Below are positions 36,382 to 45,952 of a DNA stretch of 64,000 bases, one piece after another; the stretch's first letter is position 1; each line of letters begins with the position of its first letter. A program made the position numbers and the translations under genes. The stretch comes from Robertmurraya korlensis (GTDB lineage Bacteria > Bacillota > Bacilli > Bacillales > Cytobacillaceae). The notes below the pieces were generated by a model, which saw nothing but the letters and a program-made list of their open reading frames with translations, was not told the DNA's origin and did no database searches. The DNA lies in NCBI RefSeq assembly GCF_023715225.1, contig NZ_JAMBNS010000013.1:47241-111240 (forward strand), written 5' to 3'.

Positions 36382-36903
36382 CTAGAAAAATAAATGACAA
36401 AATCCCATTGCGGTGATCGCACCTAGTAACGAACCTGCTAACACATCGGTTGGAAAGTGGACGCCAAGTATTACACGAGAAAGTGCAACCATAATGGCAA
36501 TAGGAAACAAAAAAGGAGCTAAAAATGGATCAAATAAGATAAAAGGTGTAACAACTGAGAATATTGCTGTAGAATGCCCAGACGGAAACGAAGGATCCTT
36601 TAGTGTTGGACCATGAATGGTCGCTTGTAAGGTAGATAAGTGAGGCCTAAGTCGTCGAAATTGTCTCTTTGCTAAAAAGACAAACAAATGGCTTAAGGTC
36701 AAAGAAAAGTAAACGACGATAACCACTTCTCTAAGCTCTAATGGACCAAATATCCACACGAATAAAGGAATTCCTATCGAGCAAAGAGCACCACCTAAAT
36801 GAGTAACCCATCTAAAGATTTGAATGAGGAATAAAGGCTGCTTGTTTAATAGGTAGAAAATAATTTCATCAGATTTTACAATCCAATCCATTGTCCGCTT
36901 CAA
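36382..36903 (-). CDS. PAP2-family membrane phosphatase (undecaprenyl-diphosphatase-like)
   Basis: The 173-residue protein has five to six membrane helices and the three PAP2 signature motifs: KRQFRRLRP near residue 88, PSGHS near residue 122, and SRVILGVHFPTD near residue 150. Such enzymes remove a phosphate from lipid diphosphates such as undecaprenyl diphosphate or from phosphatidic acid. Start TTG 36903 follows AGGTGG by eight bases. It is co-transcribed with the downstream glycosyltransferase. Confidence 0.85.
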   Translation of the reverse strand: MKRTMDWIVKSDEIIFYLLNKQPLFLIQIFRWVTHLGGALCSIGIPLFVWIFGPLELREVVIVVYFSLTLSHLFVFLAKRQFRRLRPHLSTLQATIHGPTLKDPSFPSGHSTAIFSVVTPFILFDPFLAPFLFPIAIMVALSRVILGVHFPTDVLAGSLLGAITAMGFCHLFF

Positions 36904-36984
36904 TTTTACACCCACCTTTCTAATGCTTTCAGTTTAAGTCGAAAACATTGAAACCAGGTTGATTTACTGTTAAGAAAACGTAAA

Positions 36985-37011
36985 AAACCACCTTGATTTC
37001 TCAAGGTGGTT
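36985..37011 (-). terminator. Terminator of ychF
   Basis: AACCACCTTGA pairs perfectly with TCAAGGTGGTT around TTTC/GAAA, with TTTTTT following on the minus strand. Confidence 0.95.
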
Positions 37012-37017
37012 CTCATT

Positions 37018-38118
37018 TTAAACATTAAAGCGGAAATGGATAATGTCTCCGTCTTTTACTTCATATTCTTTTCCTTCTAAACGAACTTTACCAGCTTCTT
37101 TAGCAGCAGCCATGGTACCACCAGCTAGTAAATCTTCATAAGCAACTGTTTCTGCACGAATGAACCCACGCTCAAAGTCAGAGTGGATCACTCCTGCACA
37201 TTGAGGAGCCTTCATCCCTTTACGGAATGTCCATGCACGAACTTCTTGAACACCAGCAGTAAAGTATGTTGCTAATCCTAGTAGATGATAAGCTGCACGA
37301 ATCAACTGATCAAGACCTGATTCCTCAATACCAAGCTCAGAAAGGAACATTTCTTTTTCTTCCCCTTCAAGCTCAGCAATCTCTTCTTCAATCTTCGCAC
37401 AAACGACAATTACTTCTGCATTGTCCTTTTCAGCAAACTCTCTTACTTTTTGTACATATTCATTTGAAGACGGATCAGCGACATCTTCTTCCCCTACGTT
37501 AGCCACATAAAGGACTGGCTTGATCGTTAACAAGTGAAGTTGCTTTACTACCTTCATTTGCTCTTCAGTAAACTCAACTGTACGAGCAGGCTTGTCCGCT
37601 TCAAAGGCTTCCTTAAGCTTTTCAAGAATTTCTGCTTCAAATACAGCATCCTTATCTTTTTGTTTTGCCATTTTTCCAACGCGTGCAAGTCTTTTTTCTA
37701 CTGATTCAAGATCCGCTAAAATTAATTCAAGATTAATCGTTTCAATATCGTCAATTGGATCTACCTTACCAGAGACGTGAGTAATATTATCATCAGCAAA
37801 GCAACGAACAACCTGACAAATGGCGTCCACTTCACGGATATGAGAAAGAAACTTATTTCCTAAACCTTCCCCTTTACTCGCACCCTTTACAATCCCAGCT
37901 ATGTCAGTAAACTCAAACGTTGTAGGTACCGTTTTTTTCGGTTGAACAAGCTCTGTTAATTTTTGTAGTCTATCATCTGGAACTTCTACAATTCCTACGT
38001 TAGGATCAATCGTACAGAAAGGATAGTTCGCTGATTCTGCTCCTGCTTGTGTAATCGCATTAAATAATGTAGATTTCCCTACGTTCGGCAAACCTACGAT
38101 TCCTGCTGTTAGTGCCAT
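37018..38118 (-). CDS. ychF: Redox/ribosome-associated ATPase of the Obg-HflX superfamily (YchF/OLA1)
   Basis: The 366-residue P-loop protein begins MALTAGIVGLPNVGKSTLFNAITQ. It carries switch motif FTDIAGIVKGASKGEGLGNKFL near residue 67, the altered NKxD-like ANVGEED characteristic of ATP- rather than GTP-preferring YchF, and a C-terminal TGS domain (GVIHSDFERGFIRAE). It associates with ribosomes and stress responses. The start at 38118 follows GGAG by eight bases; a GTG three codons earlier overlaps that site. It is B. subtilis yyaF. Confidence 0.97.
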   Translation of the reverse strand: MALTAGIVGLPNVGKSTLFNAITQAGAESANYPFCTIDPNVGIVEVPDDRLQKLTELVQPKKTVPTTFEFTDIAGIVKGASKGEGLGNKFLSHIREVDAICQVVRCFADDNITHVSGKVDPIDDIETINLELILADLESVEKRLARVGKMAKQKDKDAVFEAEILEKLKEAFEADKPARTVEFTEEQMKVVKQLHLLTIKPVLYVANVGEEDVADPSSNEYVQKVREFAEKDNAEVIVVCAKIEEEIAELEGEEKEMFLSELGIEESGLDQLIRAAYHLLGLATYFTAGVQEVRAWTFRKGMKAPQCAGVIHSDFERGFIRAETVAYEDLLAGGTMAAAKEAGKVRLEGKEYEVKDGDIIHFRFNV

Positions 38119-38266
38119 CCAAGTCACTCCTCATTTATATATTCGCACCAAAATTCGTCGATACAACTATATCTATTTGTTTCATTTTTTCTAGTTTATA
38201 AAAGCCTTTAGCCTTTAACAATTATAGAGATATGATGGCAAAAAAACAAGAACAAGAGAAATCTGC

Positions 38267-40291
38267 CTATACGGCCGTTTCATCTTGTTCTACTTTTCTA
38301 ATATTTACTAAACAATCATATAACGTGCTTCCCAACCCATTATCCGATTCCTCGCTTGGGGTAAGAAGGTTGACTGATCCTCCATACTTCTTCCAAATGC
38401 CCTCATCTATATTAATGGTATTTGGATGTGCATGAGGAAGAATTTGAACATAGCCTTTTACCGCTCCCCGATCATTCCATACCTCTACAAAATCATTATC
38501 TGCTAAATGAAGGTCCTCTGCGATATTTGCTGATAGTTCAACTCGAAGCTTCGGTTGTTGAGCAAATAAATGATAGTGTTGAGAATGGTTTGACCGCATG
38601 GGATGAATAGTTAAAAGCTGATAAGGATATTTCTGAGCTAACTCAGGAGTTGTGAGGATTGATTCGTTCGGTAGTGATAAAGACAAACGTCCATCTTCTC
38701 CCTGTTGAATCGCTCGGTTAGAAAGAAATTCATATTTACCACTTGGTGTTTTAAAATGAAAATCACTCCATGGAACTTCGTCTACTGGAAGTTCCACATG
38801 ATAATTCTCTTTAAATGTTTGAAGCGTAATTCCCTGATCCTCTAAATGTTGAATGGCCATTGTCATAAATTCACCTCTTGAGTAGTTAAAGTCCTCACCA
38901 AACCCAAGTCGATGTGCTAATTCTGTCCATATCCATAAATCTGATTTTGCTTCCCCTGGTGCTTCAACAAGCTTTGGACCATAGTTAGCATAATGATGAT
39001 ACATGGAAGAATAATAAATGTCTTCCTCTTCAAATGCCGTTGTCGTCGGAAGAATATAATCCGCCATTTCTGCTGTATCTGTCATGAATGAATCAATCAC
39101 AACTACCGTTTCTACAGAAGAAAATGCTTTGATCATCTCATTTGTATTAGGAACTTGTGCAATTGGATTTCCACAAGTAACAATAATCATTTCTATTGTC
39201 GGATTCATTGCTTCTAGTATCCCTTTTGCCTGCTTCATCATGGTGAAATTTCGCGTTTCTTTCCGTCGCTCCGGTAATGTTAATTCACCAAACTGAAAGC
39301 TCTGTCCTACCTGCTTATTCGCATAATTTGCTCCACCGCCGCGGATTCCAATGTTTCCGCTTATAGCAACTAGAGCATCAATGAATCGAATGGTATTCCC
39401 CCCATTCCCATAACGCTGCATTCCTAACCCAAAATACGTGGATGTTGGACGATCTCCGTATAAATAAGCAAGCTCAGTTATAACATCTATCTCTACCTCG
39501 GTTATTCTACTAATCTCTTCAAGAGAAACGGTTTGAATTAACTCCTTAACATGAGTAAATCCAACTGTATATTTCTCAATAAAGTCTAAGTCAGCTAGTT
39601 CTAAACGTAAGAGTTCTTTTATGATCCCTACTGCTAGAATTCCATCTGTACCTGGCTTAACGGTAATATGTTTATGTGCCATTTTCGCAGTCGCATTATA
39701 TAGTGGGTCAATCACATAAAGTTTGGATCCGTTACGTTTTGCTTCTTGTAGAGCAGAGTAAAAATGCATATTCGTTCGAGCTACATTTCTCCCCCATATC
39801 ACGATATTCTTACTATTCAATACATCCCCTGGTGCATGACTGTATGCATCACCAAAATCCCAGTTTTGCGCTTCAATTCCAGAACCCCAGCATAGTGAGC
39901 CTGTTAGCTCTGTTACACCACCATAACCATTAAAGAAACGCTGATCGAGATTTTTTAACAAACCCCCATTGGCATAATCATGGCTATGCAAAATAGAAGT
40001 AGTTCCCTTATTTTCCTTTAACCAAGACATCTTTTCAGCGATTTCATCTAGTGCCTGGGTCCATGAAATTCTATGAAACTGTCCATTAATCTTTTTTAAA
40101 GGATAGAGAATTCGGTCAGTAGAGTTGGTTCGTGCTTCAAGCATTCGACCTCTTCCACAAATTTTCCCTTTTGTAATCGGGTGGCTTTCATCTCCATCCA
40201 CCCGTGTTACTCTTCCATTCTCGACGGTTACTTTAAATCCACAGCTATCCCAACAATTTAACGGGCATGCAGAAGTATACGTACTTGCCAT
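38267..40291 (-). CDS. Molybdopterin-dependent oxidoreductase (DMSO reductase family)
   Basis: The 674-residue protein opens with the 4Fe-4S site CPLNCWDSCGFKV and KGKICGRG. Bis-MGD-binding domains follow, with conserved blocks such as IVIWGRNVARTNMH, VIDPLYNATAKMAHKHITVKPGTDGIL and the C-terminal molydopterin-dinucleotide domain (LLTIHPMRSNHSQHYHL). The family reduces or oxidises small molecules, such as formate, thiosulfate or sulfoxides. No Tat signal or partner subunit gene is visible, so this is probably a soluble cytoplasmic enzyme. The start at ATG 40291 follows AGGGGG by six bases. B. subtilis has the related yyaE at this position. Confidence 0.9.
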   Translation of the reverse strand: MASTYTSACPLNCWDSCGFKVTVENGRVTRVDGDESHPITKGKICGRGRMLEARTNSTDRILYPLKKINGQFHRISWTQALDEIAEKMSWLKENKGTTSILHSHDYANGGLLKNLDQRFFNGYGGVTELTGSLCWGSGIEAQNWDFGDAYSHAPGDVLNSKNIVIWGRNVARTNMHFYSALQEAKRNGSKLYVIDPLYNATAKMAHKHITVKPGTDGILAVGIIKELLRLELADLDFIEKYTVGFTHVKELIQTVSLEEISRITEVEIDVITELAYLYGDRPTSTYFGLGMQRYGNGGNTIRFIDALVAISGNIGIRGGGANYANKQVGQSFQFGELTLPERRKETRNFTMMKQAKGILEAMNPTIEMIIVTCGNPIAQVPNTNEMIKAFSSVETVVVIDSFMTDTAEMADYILPTTTAFEEEDIYYSSMYHHYANYGPKLVEAPGEAKSDLWIWTELAHRLGFGEDFNYSRGEFMTMAIQHLEDQGITLQTFKENYHVELPVDEVPWSDFHFKTPSGKYEFLSNRAIQQGEDGRLSLSLPNESILTTPELAQKYPYQLLTIHPMRSNHSQHYHLFAQQPKLRVELSANIAEDLHLADNDFVEVWNDRGAVKGYVQILPHAHPNTINIDEGIWKKYGGSVNLLTPSEESDNGLGSTLYDCLVNIRKVEQDETAV

Positions 40292-40309
40292 ACTCATCCC
40301 CCTACTTCT

Positions 40310-40516
40310 CTAGCTCTCCGCTCTTTCTAATACCTTTTTCATTTTACGTGAAAATTCCTTTCGAGGAATTAACACGCTATGGTCACAGCCGACACACTTA
40401 ATACGGATATCCATCCCTAGACGAATGATCTTCCAACGATTGGCTCCACATGGGTGGGGCTTTTTCATTTCAACAACGTCATTCAAATTAAATTCCTTTT
40501 GCTCCAATGCTCTCAC
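40310..40516 (-). CDS. yyzM: YyzM family (DUF951) protein
   Basis: The 68-residue protein contains NDVVEMKKPHPCGANRWKIIRLGMDIRIKCVGCDHSVLIPR, the DUF951 core with a PHPCG...CxxC zinc-like site. Function is unknown. It lies two bases after the MscS gene on the same strand and is part of one transcription unit. Bacilli keep this small gene in the spo0J-rpsF interval. Confidence 0.9.
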   Translation of the reverse strand: MRALEQKEFNLNDVVEMKKPHPCGANRWKIIRLGMDIRIKCVGCDHSVLIPRKEFSRKMKKVLERAES

Positions 40517-40518
40517 TC

Positions 40519-41412
40519 CTATTCATTTCCCAATGCCTTCTTAGAAGTTACCTTATCTTGACGTGAATACATGATCATACGAGGGTAAGGGATTTCTATA
40601 CCATTGCGATCCAAACATTCTTTTAATTCTTTACGTAATAAGCGTGCTACAAGAAAATGTTTCATCGGTAATGTTTCCGCAGCAATACGCAAGACCACAT
40701 CGGAGGCAGCTAAATTTTGCACACCTAAAATCTCAGGTGTTTTAACAATATCCTCATATTTTGCAGGCATTTCATGTAAGAGTTCAGAAATTACGGCTTC
40801 AGCCTTTTTAATATCACTCTCATACGAAATGCTTAAATCAACAACTGCCATACTATTATACAGGGAGAAATTTGTTACTTCCGTAATATTACCATTTGGT
40901 AATATATGAAGTTCCCCTGTCCATGTCTTAATTTTTGTTGTTCTTAATCCGATCTCTTCAACTGTTCCCTCAAACTGTCCAATTCGAACAAAGTCACCCA
41001 CAGAAAATTGATCTTCAAAAATAATAAAGAATCCTGTGATAATATCACGAACAAGATTTTGAGCACCAAACCCAACAGCAAGTCCCACAATTCCAGCCCC
41101 TGCTAGCATCGCACTTACATCTATGGTTAATGTTGATAATATCATCATAAAGGCTATAAAGTACACTACATATGTTAGGATGTTTTGAAGCAATTTTAAT
41201 AATGTTGCTTCTCTTCGCTCCGATACACGTAAGGGCGAACGTGTTCGGACTTTAAAGACATTTTCAATCATCACTTTTCCAACTTTTATAAAAATGCCTG
41301 AAAGGATAAAGATCGCTATGATTTTCAGTGCTCCTTCTCCTAAAGAAAGCCACAAATCTTCGTTCATTGCTTTTTCTTTTAAATCATTTATTATTTTCTC
41401 CCAGTATTTCAT
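40519..41412 (-). CDS. Small-conductance mechanosensitive channel (MscS family)
   Basis: The 297-residue protein has three to four membrane helices. The last pore-lining helix (ILTYVVYFIAFMMILSTL to AMLAGAGIVGLAVGFGAQNLVRDIITGFFIIFEDQFSVGDFV) is the most conserved part. A cytoplasmic beta domain with FEGTVEEIGLRTTKIKTWTGELHILPNG follows. It opens under membrane tension to release solutes on osmotic downshock. It is upstream of yyzM. The 250-base gap that separates it from the divergent yyaC holds two copies of the 11-base direct repeat AAAGGGTTCCC (41483 and 41523). Confidence 0.93.
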   Translation of the reverse strand: MKYWEKIINDLKEKAMNEDLWLSLGEGALKIIAIFILSGIFIKVGKVMIENVFKVRTRSPLRVSERREATLLKLLQNILTYVVYFIAFMMILSTLTIDVSAMLAGAGIVGLAVGFGAQNLVRDIITGFFIIFEDQFSVGDFVRIGQFEGTVEEIGLRTTKIKTWTGELHILPNGNITEVTNFSLYNSMAVVDLSISYESDIKKAEAVISELLHEMPAKYEDIVKTPEILGVQNLAASDVVLRIAAETLPMKHFLVARLLRKELKECLDRNGIEIPYPRMIMYSRQDKVTSKKALGNE

Positions 41413-41659
41413 TGAATCACCTCATCATATATTGTTGGAGATTTTACTTATTTTATCAATTTCTATACTCCCTTTGTAGTATAAAGGGTTCCCTCCTCCA
41501 ATTTACCTATTTTCCTACTACTAAAGGGTTCCCAAGACCTGTCTATTAAAATGGAAATCCTCCATCCAACTACCCTTTTTCCAAATTACATAAACAGTAC
41601 GTATACAATTCGTTTTTCTTCCGTATACTGTTACTACAATTTACGAAGGAGTGGGCCCA

Positions 41660-42298
41660 GTGAACTTGAAATCTAGCTTTTTTGATAAGAAAGAAGACAA
41701 TGGTGCAAGGATTTCGTACGATGATCAACGTGCTTCTCACAAACTAGCAATTGAACTAGTATCCATCCTACCAGTAGCTACCATTGAACGTCCGATTGTA
41801 TTTGTTTGTATTGGAACTGATCGGTCTACAGGTGATTCATTGGGACCACTCGTCGGCACACTTCTTGAAGAAAAAAGAATGAACTCCTTTTACGTTTATG
41901 GAACACTCGAGGATCCTATTCATGCAGTGAATTTAGTTGAAAAGCTTGAGGAAATAAAAGCGAAACATTTTAACCCTATCATCATTGCGATTGATGCTTG
42001 CTTAGGTCGCCTCAAAAGTGTCGGTTTCATACAACTGGCAAATGGCCCTGTTAAGCCAGGAGCTGGAGTAAATAAAGAACTTCCATCTGTAGGTAATTTC
42101 CATATAACAGGAATTGTTAATGTGAGTGGATTTATGGAGTACTTCGTGCTACAAAACACCAGATTAAACTTAGTTTTGAAAATGGCTAAAGTCATAGCAA
42201 ATGGAATTTATCAAGCAAGTGTTACTTATCAACCTATCACAAAATGGAAAAACATTGGAAATCATACAGCAAAAGATGCAATTAGTGGGAGAGAATGA
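41660..42298 (+). CDS. yyaC: Sporulation protein YyaC (putative spore protease family)
   Basis: The 212-residue product includes FVCIGTDRSTGDSLGPLVGTLLEE near residue 55 and IIAIDACLGRLKSVGFIQLANGPVKPGAGVNKELPSVG near residue 115. These are hallmarks of the YyaC family, which resembles germination protease GPR and HybD-type peptidases. It is a sporulation gene in B. subtilis. The start GTG 41660 is eight bases after GGAG and gives the usual N terminus (MNLKSSFF). It is transcribed divergently to the surrounding operons. Confidence 0.93.
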   Translation: MNLKSSFFDKKEDNGARISYDDQRASHKLAIELVSILPVATIERPIVFVCIGTDRSTGDSLGPLVGTLLEEKRMNSFYVYGTLEDPIHAVNLVEKLEEIKAKHFNPIIIAIDACLGRLKSVGFIQLANGPVKPGAGVNKELPSVGNFHITGIVNVSGFMEYFVLQNTRLNLVLKMAKVIANGIYQASVTYQPITKWKNIGNHTAKDAISGRE

Positions 42299-42300
42299 GA

Positions 42301-42331
42301 AAAAGAGGCCTTACCTAGCAGGCCTCTTTTG
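42301..42331. terminator. Bidirectional terminator between yyaC and the DUF554 gene
   Basis: AAAGAGGCCT pairs with AGGCCTCTTT around a short loop, flanked by A-rich and T-rich tracts so that it works for both converging genes. Confidence 0.9.
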
Positions 42332-43048
42332 TTATTCTAATATAGTTTTTACCATTGACATGATGGTCAAAATTAAAGCAACTACCAAAATACCTGGAAG
42401 CATATTGGCTACCCGTATTTTCGTAATTCCGGTAATATTTAATCCGATAGCAAGAATCATAATTCCGCCTGTAGCGGTCATTTCAGCAATAAAGCTAGTC
42501 ATAAGCACCTCTGGTACCAAGCGATCGATTTGGGTAGCAAAAGCTGCAATAGCTCCCTGATAGAGCACGACAGGAACAGCTGAAAAAATAACACCGATTC
42601 CAAGAGTGGTCGTCAAAAATAGTGCAGTAAATCCGTCAATAATGGATTTTGTATATAACACATCATGGTCACCCCTAATACCGCTATCAAGCGCACCAAT
42701 AATAGCCATAGCACCTATTACAAAAATAAGCGTTGCCGTCACAAATCCTTCTGCAATGCTTCCTTGCTGGGATCCCCCTACTTTCTTCTCCAACCATGCA
42801 CCTAGAGCATTTAATTTCCCGTCTAAGTCTAGCAATTCTCCAAGCACAGAGCCCAATACAAGACTTATGATTACAATGAGGAAATTTTCACTTTTGAGTC
42901 CCATTTGAAGTCCTAATACTACAACAGCAAGACCAATACTAAACATGACGGTTGATTTCATCGCTTCCGGAATTCTATGAAGAAGCTTCCCCAGCAGCGC
43001 TCCTACTACAATCAACAAACCATTTACAAGAGTACCTAATAAAAACAT
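42332..43048 (-). CDS. DUF554 membrane protein
   Basis: The 238-residue protein has about seven hydrophobic helices and the family motifs MFLLGTLVNGLLIVVGALLGKLL at the start and GALDSGIRGDHDVLYTKSIIDGFTALFLTTTLGIGVIFSAVPVVLYQGAIA in the middle. DUF554 proteins (B. subtilis YdfK) are thought to be transporters of unknown substrate. Start ATG 43048 follows AGGTG by six bases. Confidence 0.9.
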   Translation of the reverse strand: MFLLGTLVNGLLIVVGALLGKLLHRIPEAMKSTVMFSIGLAVVVLGLQMGLKSENFLIVIISLVLGSVLGELLDLDGKLNALGAWLEKKVGGSQQGSIAEGFVTATLIFVIGAMAIIGALDSGIRGDHDVLYTKSIIDGFTALFLTTTLGIGVIFSAVPVVLYQGAIAAFATQIDRLVPEVLMTSFIAEMTATGGIMILAIGLNITGITKIRVANMLPGILVVALILTIMSMVKTILE

Positions 43049-43078
43049 ACTATTCACCTATTGTAATTATTTCGTTTC

Positions 43079-43147
43079 TCAAAAAAAACATGCTACCACT
43101 ATAGCATGAAACTCACAAAAAAAACCATCCCACTTGATGGTTTTTAA
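43079..43147 (-). terminator. Tandem terminators after spo0J
   Basis: Two hairpins follow the spo0J stop. AAACCATC/GATGGTTT (about 43128-43147) and CATGCTA/TAGCATG (about 43089-43108) both run into T-tracts on the minus strand. Confidence 0.85.
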
Positions 43148-43152
43148 ACTTT

Positions 43153-44007
43153 CTATTCTTGGTTATTATTTAATAACTCTAGAATTCTTTCTAAATCATC
43201 TTTTGAGAAAAATTCTATTTCAATTTTCCCTTTATTTTTAGACTCTTTAATATTTACAGTGGTGCCAAATCGCTCACGCAAAAAGCTTTCGCGTTCTTTA
43301 ATAAAAACATTTTTCTCTAGCTTTGGCTTCTTTGTTTCACGTGGAACATTTTCATTCAACTGTTGAATAAGTTGTTCTAACTGGCGAACATTTAAGCCTT
43401 CTTTCATCGTTTTCTCAGCGATAAGAGGTAACTTTTCTTTCTTTCTTAGGCCAAGCAAGGCACGACCATGTCCCATTGAAATCTTTCCATCAGAAATCAG
43501 TTGTTGAATTTTTGGCGGGAGTGTTAACAAACGGACGAGATTTGCAATATGTGGACGACTCTTCCCTAGTCTTTTAGCCAACTGCTCTTGTGTTAATGAG
43601 AGCTTTTCCATTAGAAGCTGATAGGCAGCCGCTTCTTCGATTGGTGTTAAGTCTTCCCTTTGTAAGTTCTCAAGTACAGCAAGTTCCATCATTTGTTGTT
43701 CAGTTAATTCACGAATGACAACAGGAACTTTTTCGAGCCCTGCTTCTTTTGCTGCTCGAAAGCGCCTTTCACCAACAACAATATCATAGCCCTTTATGCT
43801 TTTTCTAACGATTATAGGCTGTAAAATTCCATGCTCAATAATTGATTGCTTTAGCTCTTCAATTGCCTCTTGGGTAAAAATCTTTCTCGGCTGATAAGGA
43901 TTAGGTCGTATTTCTTTCAAACTAACATCCGTAATTGATTCCTGTTTACTAGGCTCATCTATGTTTGCAAAGAAGGCATTTAATCCTTTTCCGAGTCCTT
44001 TAGCCAT
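43153..44007 (-). CDS. spo0J: Chromosome-partition protein Spo0J (ParB)
   Basis: The 284-residue ParB/Spo0J binds parS, spreads and loads SMC, and stimulates Soj ATPase. It begins MAKGLGKGLNAFFANID and has the CTP-binding/arginine patch (GERRFRAAKEAG, residue about 78). The ENLQREDLTPIEEAAAY segment and a helix-turn-helix (LTQEQLAKRLGKSRPHIANLVRLLTLP, about 130-155) follow. The start overlaps the soj stop (ATGGCTAA), so the pair is translated in a coupled way. The gene itself contains a near-perfect parS site, as in B. subtilis. Confidence 0.98.
   Translation of the reverse strand: MAKGLGKGLNAFFANIDEPSKQESITDVSLKEIRPNPYQPRKIFTQEAIEELKQSIIEHGILQPIIVRKSIKGYDIVVGERRFRAAKEAGLEKVPVVIRELTEQQMMELAVLENLQREDLTPIEEAAAYQLLMEKLSLTQEQLAKRLGKSRPHIANLVRLLTLPPKIQQLISDGKISMGHGRALLGLRKKEKLPLIAEKTMKEGLNVRQLEQLIQQLNENVPRETKKPKLEKNVFIKERESFLRERFGTTVNIKESKNKGKIEIEFFSKDDLERILELLNNNQE
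43333..43348. other. parS site inside spo0J (one mismatch)
   Basis: TGTTTCACGTGGAACA differs from the parS consensus at one position and lies in the spo0J coding sequence, as the strongest B. subtilis site does. Confidence 0.9.
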
Positions 44008-44761
44008 GCGAAATCACTTCCTTTGCCAAATCTAAGTAGACTTCTGCACCTCTAGATTTTGGATCGTAAATGATAATCGGCTCCCCATGACTCGGTGCTT
44101 CACTTAAACGAATATTTCGGGGAATAATGGTTTTGTATACTTTATCTTGAAAATACTTCTTTACTTCTTCAATCACCTGAAGTCCAAGATTTGTTCTGGC
44201 ATCTAGCATCGTGAGAAGAACACCTTCAATTTTTAAATCTTGGTTTAAATGCTTCTGAACAAGTCTGACCGTATTTAGAAGTTGACTTAATCCCTCAAGT
44301 GCATAAAATTCACACTGAACCGGAATAAGAACAGCATCTGAGGCAGTTAATGCATTTAAGGTTAATAAGCCTAATGATGGTGGACAGTCGATAATCACAT
44401 AATCGTAGGATCCTTTTACTTCCTCAAGTGCTCTTTTTAATCTCACTTCTCTTGATATGGTTGGAACAAGTTCAATTTCTGCACCTGCTAACTGAATCGT
44501 AGCGGGGATAGCATATAGGTTTTCAACGGATGTAGGCATAATAACTTCCTTCGCCTCAACATCATCAACTAATACATCATATATACATTGCTCCACGTCA
44601 GCTTTTTCAATCCCAACACCACTTGTGGCATTTCCTTGTGGATCAACATCGACTAGCAATACTTTTTTCCCTATATATGCTAAGCAGGCACCTAGGTTTA
44701 CAGAAGTTGTTGTTTTACCAACTCCTCCTTTTTGATTCGCAATGGCAATAACTTTCCCCAA
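44000..44761 (-). CDS. soj: Chromosome-partition ATPase Soj (ParA)
   Basis: The 253-residue deviant-Walker ATPase begins MGKVIAIANQKGGVGKTTTSVNLGACLAY. It keeps the VDPQGNATSG and IDCPPSLGLLTLNAL motifs and the C-terminal DNA-binding residues in TIIPRNIRLSEAPSHG. Soj controls DnaA activity and partition. Its start is TTG 44761, six bases after AGGTG, which gives the expected MGK N terminus. It is the first gene of the soj-spo0J operon. Confidence 0.98.
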   Translation of the reverse strand: MGKVIAIANQKGGVGKTTTSVNLGACLAYIGKKVLLVDVDPQGNATSGVGIEKADVEQCIYDVLVDDVEAKEVIMPTSVENLYAIPATIQLAGAEIELVPTISREVRLKRALEEVKGSYDYVIIDCPPSLGLLTLNALTASDAVLIPVQCEFYALEGLSQLLNTVRLVQKHLNQDLKIEGVLLTMLDARTNLGLQVIEEVKKYFQDKVYKTIIPRNIRLSEAPSHGEPIIIYDPKSRGAEVYLDLAKEVISHG

Positions 44762-44902
44762 TGGTGTCACCTACCTTTATCTTCAATAATAACATTTGAA
44801 TTCAAAAACTTTTAAAAATACAATCACGTATTCTATTCTATCATGAAAAAGATACGAGAATCATTTTTTTTATTTCCCTAGGGTGTTAATTGAAAAAAAT
44901 AA

Positions 44903-44936
44903 CAAAAAAATAGAGAAGCTTAACAAAGCTTCTCTT
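44903..44936 (-). terminator. Terminator of noc
   Basis: AGAGAAGCTT pairs with AAGCTTCTCT and is followed on the minus strand by ATTTTTTTG, just after the noc stop codon. Confidence 0.9.
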
Positions 44937-44942
44937 AATCTA

Positions 44943-45812
44943 TTATTTCTTTTTAGGAATTTTAATTGTTATTTGGTAGAAATCATCAAATTCTTCCTCT
45001 TCCGAGTTTAAGTTGATGCCACTATCTGAAACCATGGACAGAGATTGACGAATGGTATTAACAGCAATTCTTACGTCTTTGCTAAAAGCCTTCCGTTTCG
45101 GTTTTGGCTTGTCAGACGTTTCTGCTAGAAGTTTGGCCACTCGATCTTCTGTTTGTTTTACATTTAGGTTTTTCTCGATAATTTCTTCTACTAATTTTAT
45201 TTGCTTCTCTGCATCTTTTAAAGGAATGAGAGATCTCGCATGTCTTTCAGTTATTGATTTATTTAATAATGCTTCTTGCACCTCTTGCGGCAGTTTTAAT
45301 AGGCGGAGCTTATTGGCTACGGTCGATTGCCCCTTCCCTAGCCTTTGCGCAAGAGCTTCTTGAGTTAAATTGTGTAATTCCAATAGTTTCCCATAAGCTA
45401 TTGCTTCTTCAATTGGTGACAGTTCTTCTCTTTGAAGGTTTTCTATTAATGCGACAGAAGCCGTTTCTGTATCATTCATATTTTTCACTATGGCAGGGAC
45501 TTCATCCCAGCCAAGCTTTTTCATCGCTCTCCATCTTCGCTCACCAGCGATGATTTCAAACGTACCTTCTTCAAATTCTCTTACAACAATTGGTTGGATG
45601 ATCCCGTGAATGTGAATCGTCCGTGAGAGTTCTTCAATTTTGTCCTCATCAAATACCGTCCTTGGTTGGAAGCGATTCGGTACGATTGAATCAATTGGTA
45701 TTTTTTTTATCTCTTCATGATCTGCTTCGTTTAATACGTCAACTTGTTCTTCCGTCTCAGCTTGTCCCTCTTTTTCGCCTAGGCCAAAAAAGCGTGTGAA
45801 AGTCTGCTTCAT
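44943..45812 (-). CDS. noc: Nucleoid occlusion protein Noc
   Basis: The 289-residue ParB paralogue begins [16 protein letters not shown], the amphipathic helix that binds the membrane. It shares the ParB core ([33 protein letters not shown], helix-turn-helix [27 protein letters not shown]) with Spo0J. Noc binds its own sites and stops Z-ring assembly over unsegregated chromosome. It follows rsmG as in B. subtilis. Confidence 0.97.
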   Translation of the reverse strand: MKQTFTRFFGLGEKEGQAETEEQVDVLNEADHEEIKKIPIDSIVPNRFQPRTVFDEDKIEELSRTIHIHGIIQPIVVREFEEGTFEIIAGERRWRAMKKLGWDEVPAIVKNMNDTETASVALIENLQREELSPIEEAIAYGKLLELHNLTQEALAQRLGKGQSTVANKLRLLKLPQEVQEALLNKSITERHARSLIPLKDAEKQIKLVEEIIEKNLNVKQTEDRVAKLLAETSDKPKPKRKAFSKDVRIAVNTIRQSLSMVSDSGINLNSEEEEFDDFYQITIKIPKKK

Positions 45813-45952
45813 CACCCTGCACCACCTTTACGAAACTCCCTATTAATGTATTCTATAAAAAAAATCAAGTTCCTGCCCAAACATGCAATGATTGATTATT
45901 TTATCCTACATACTTACTAAAATTATGCCATAAAATGAGCTAAAATGTAACT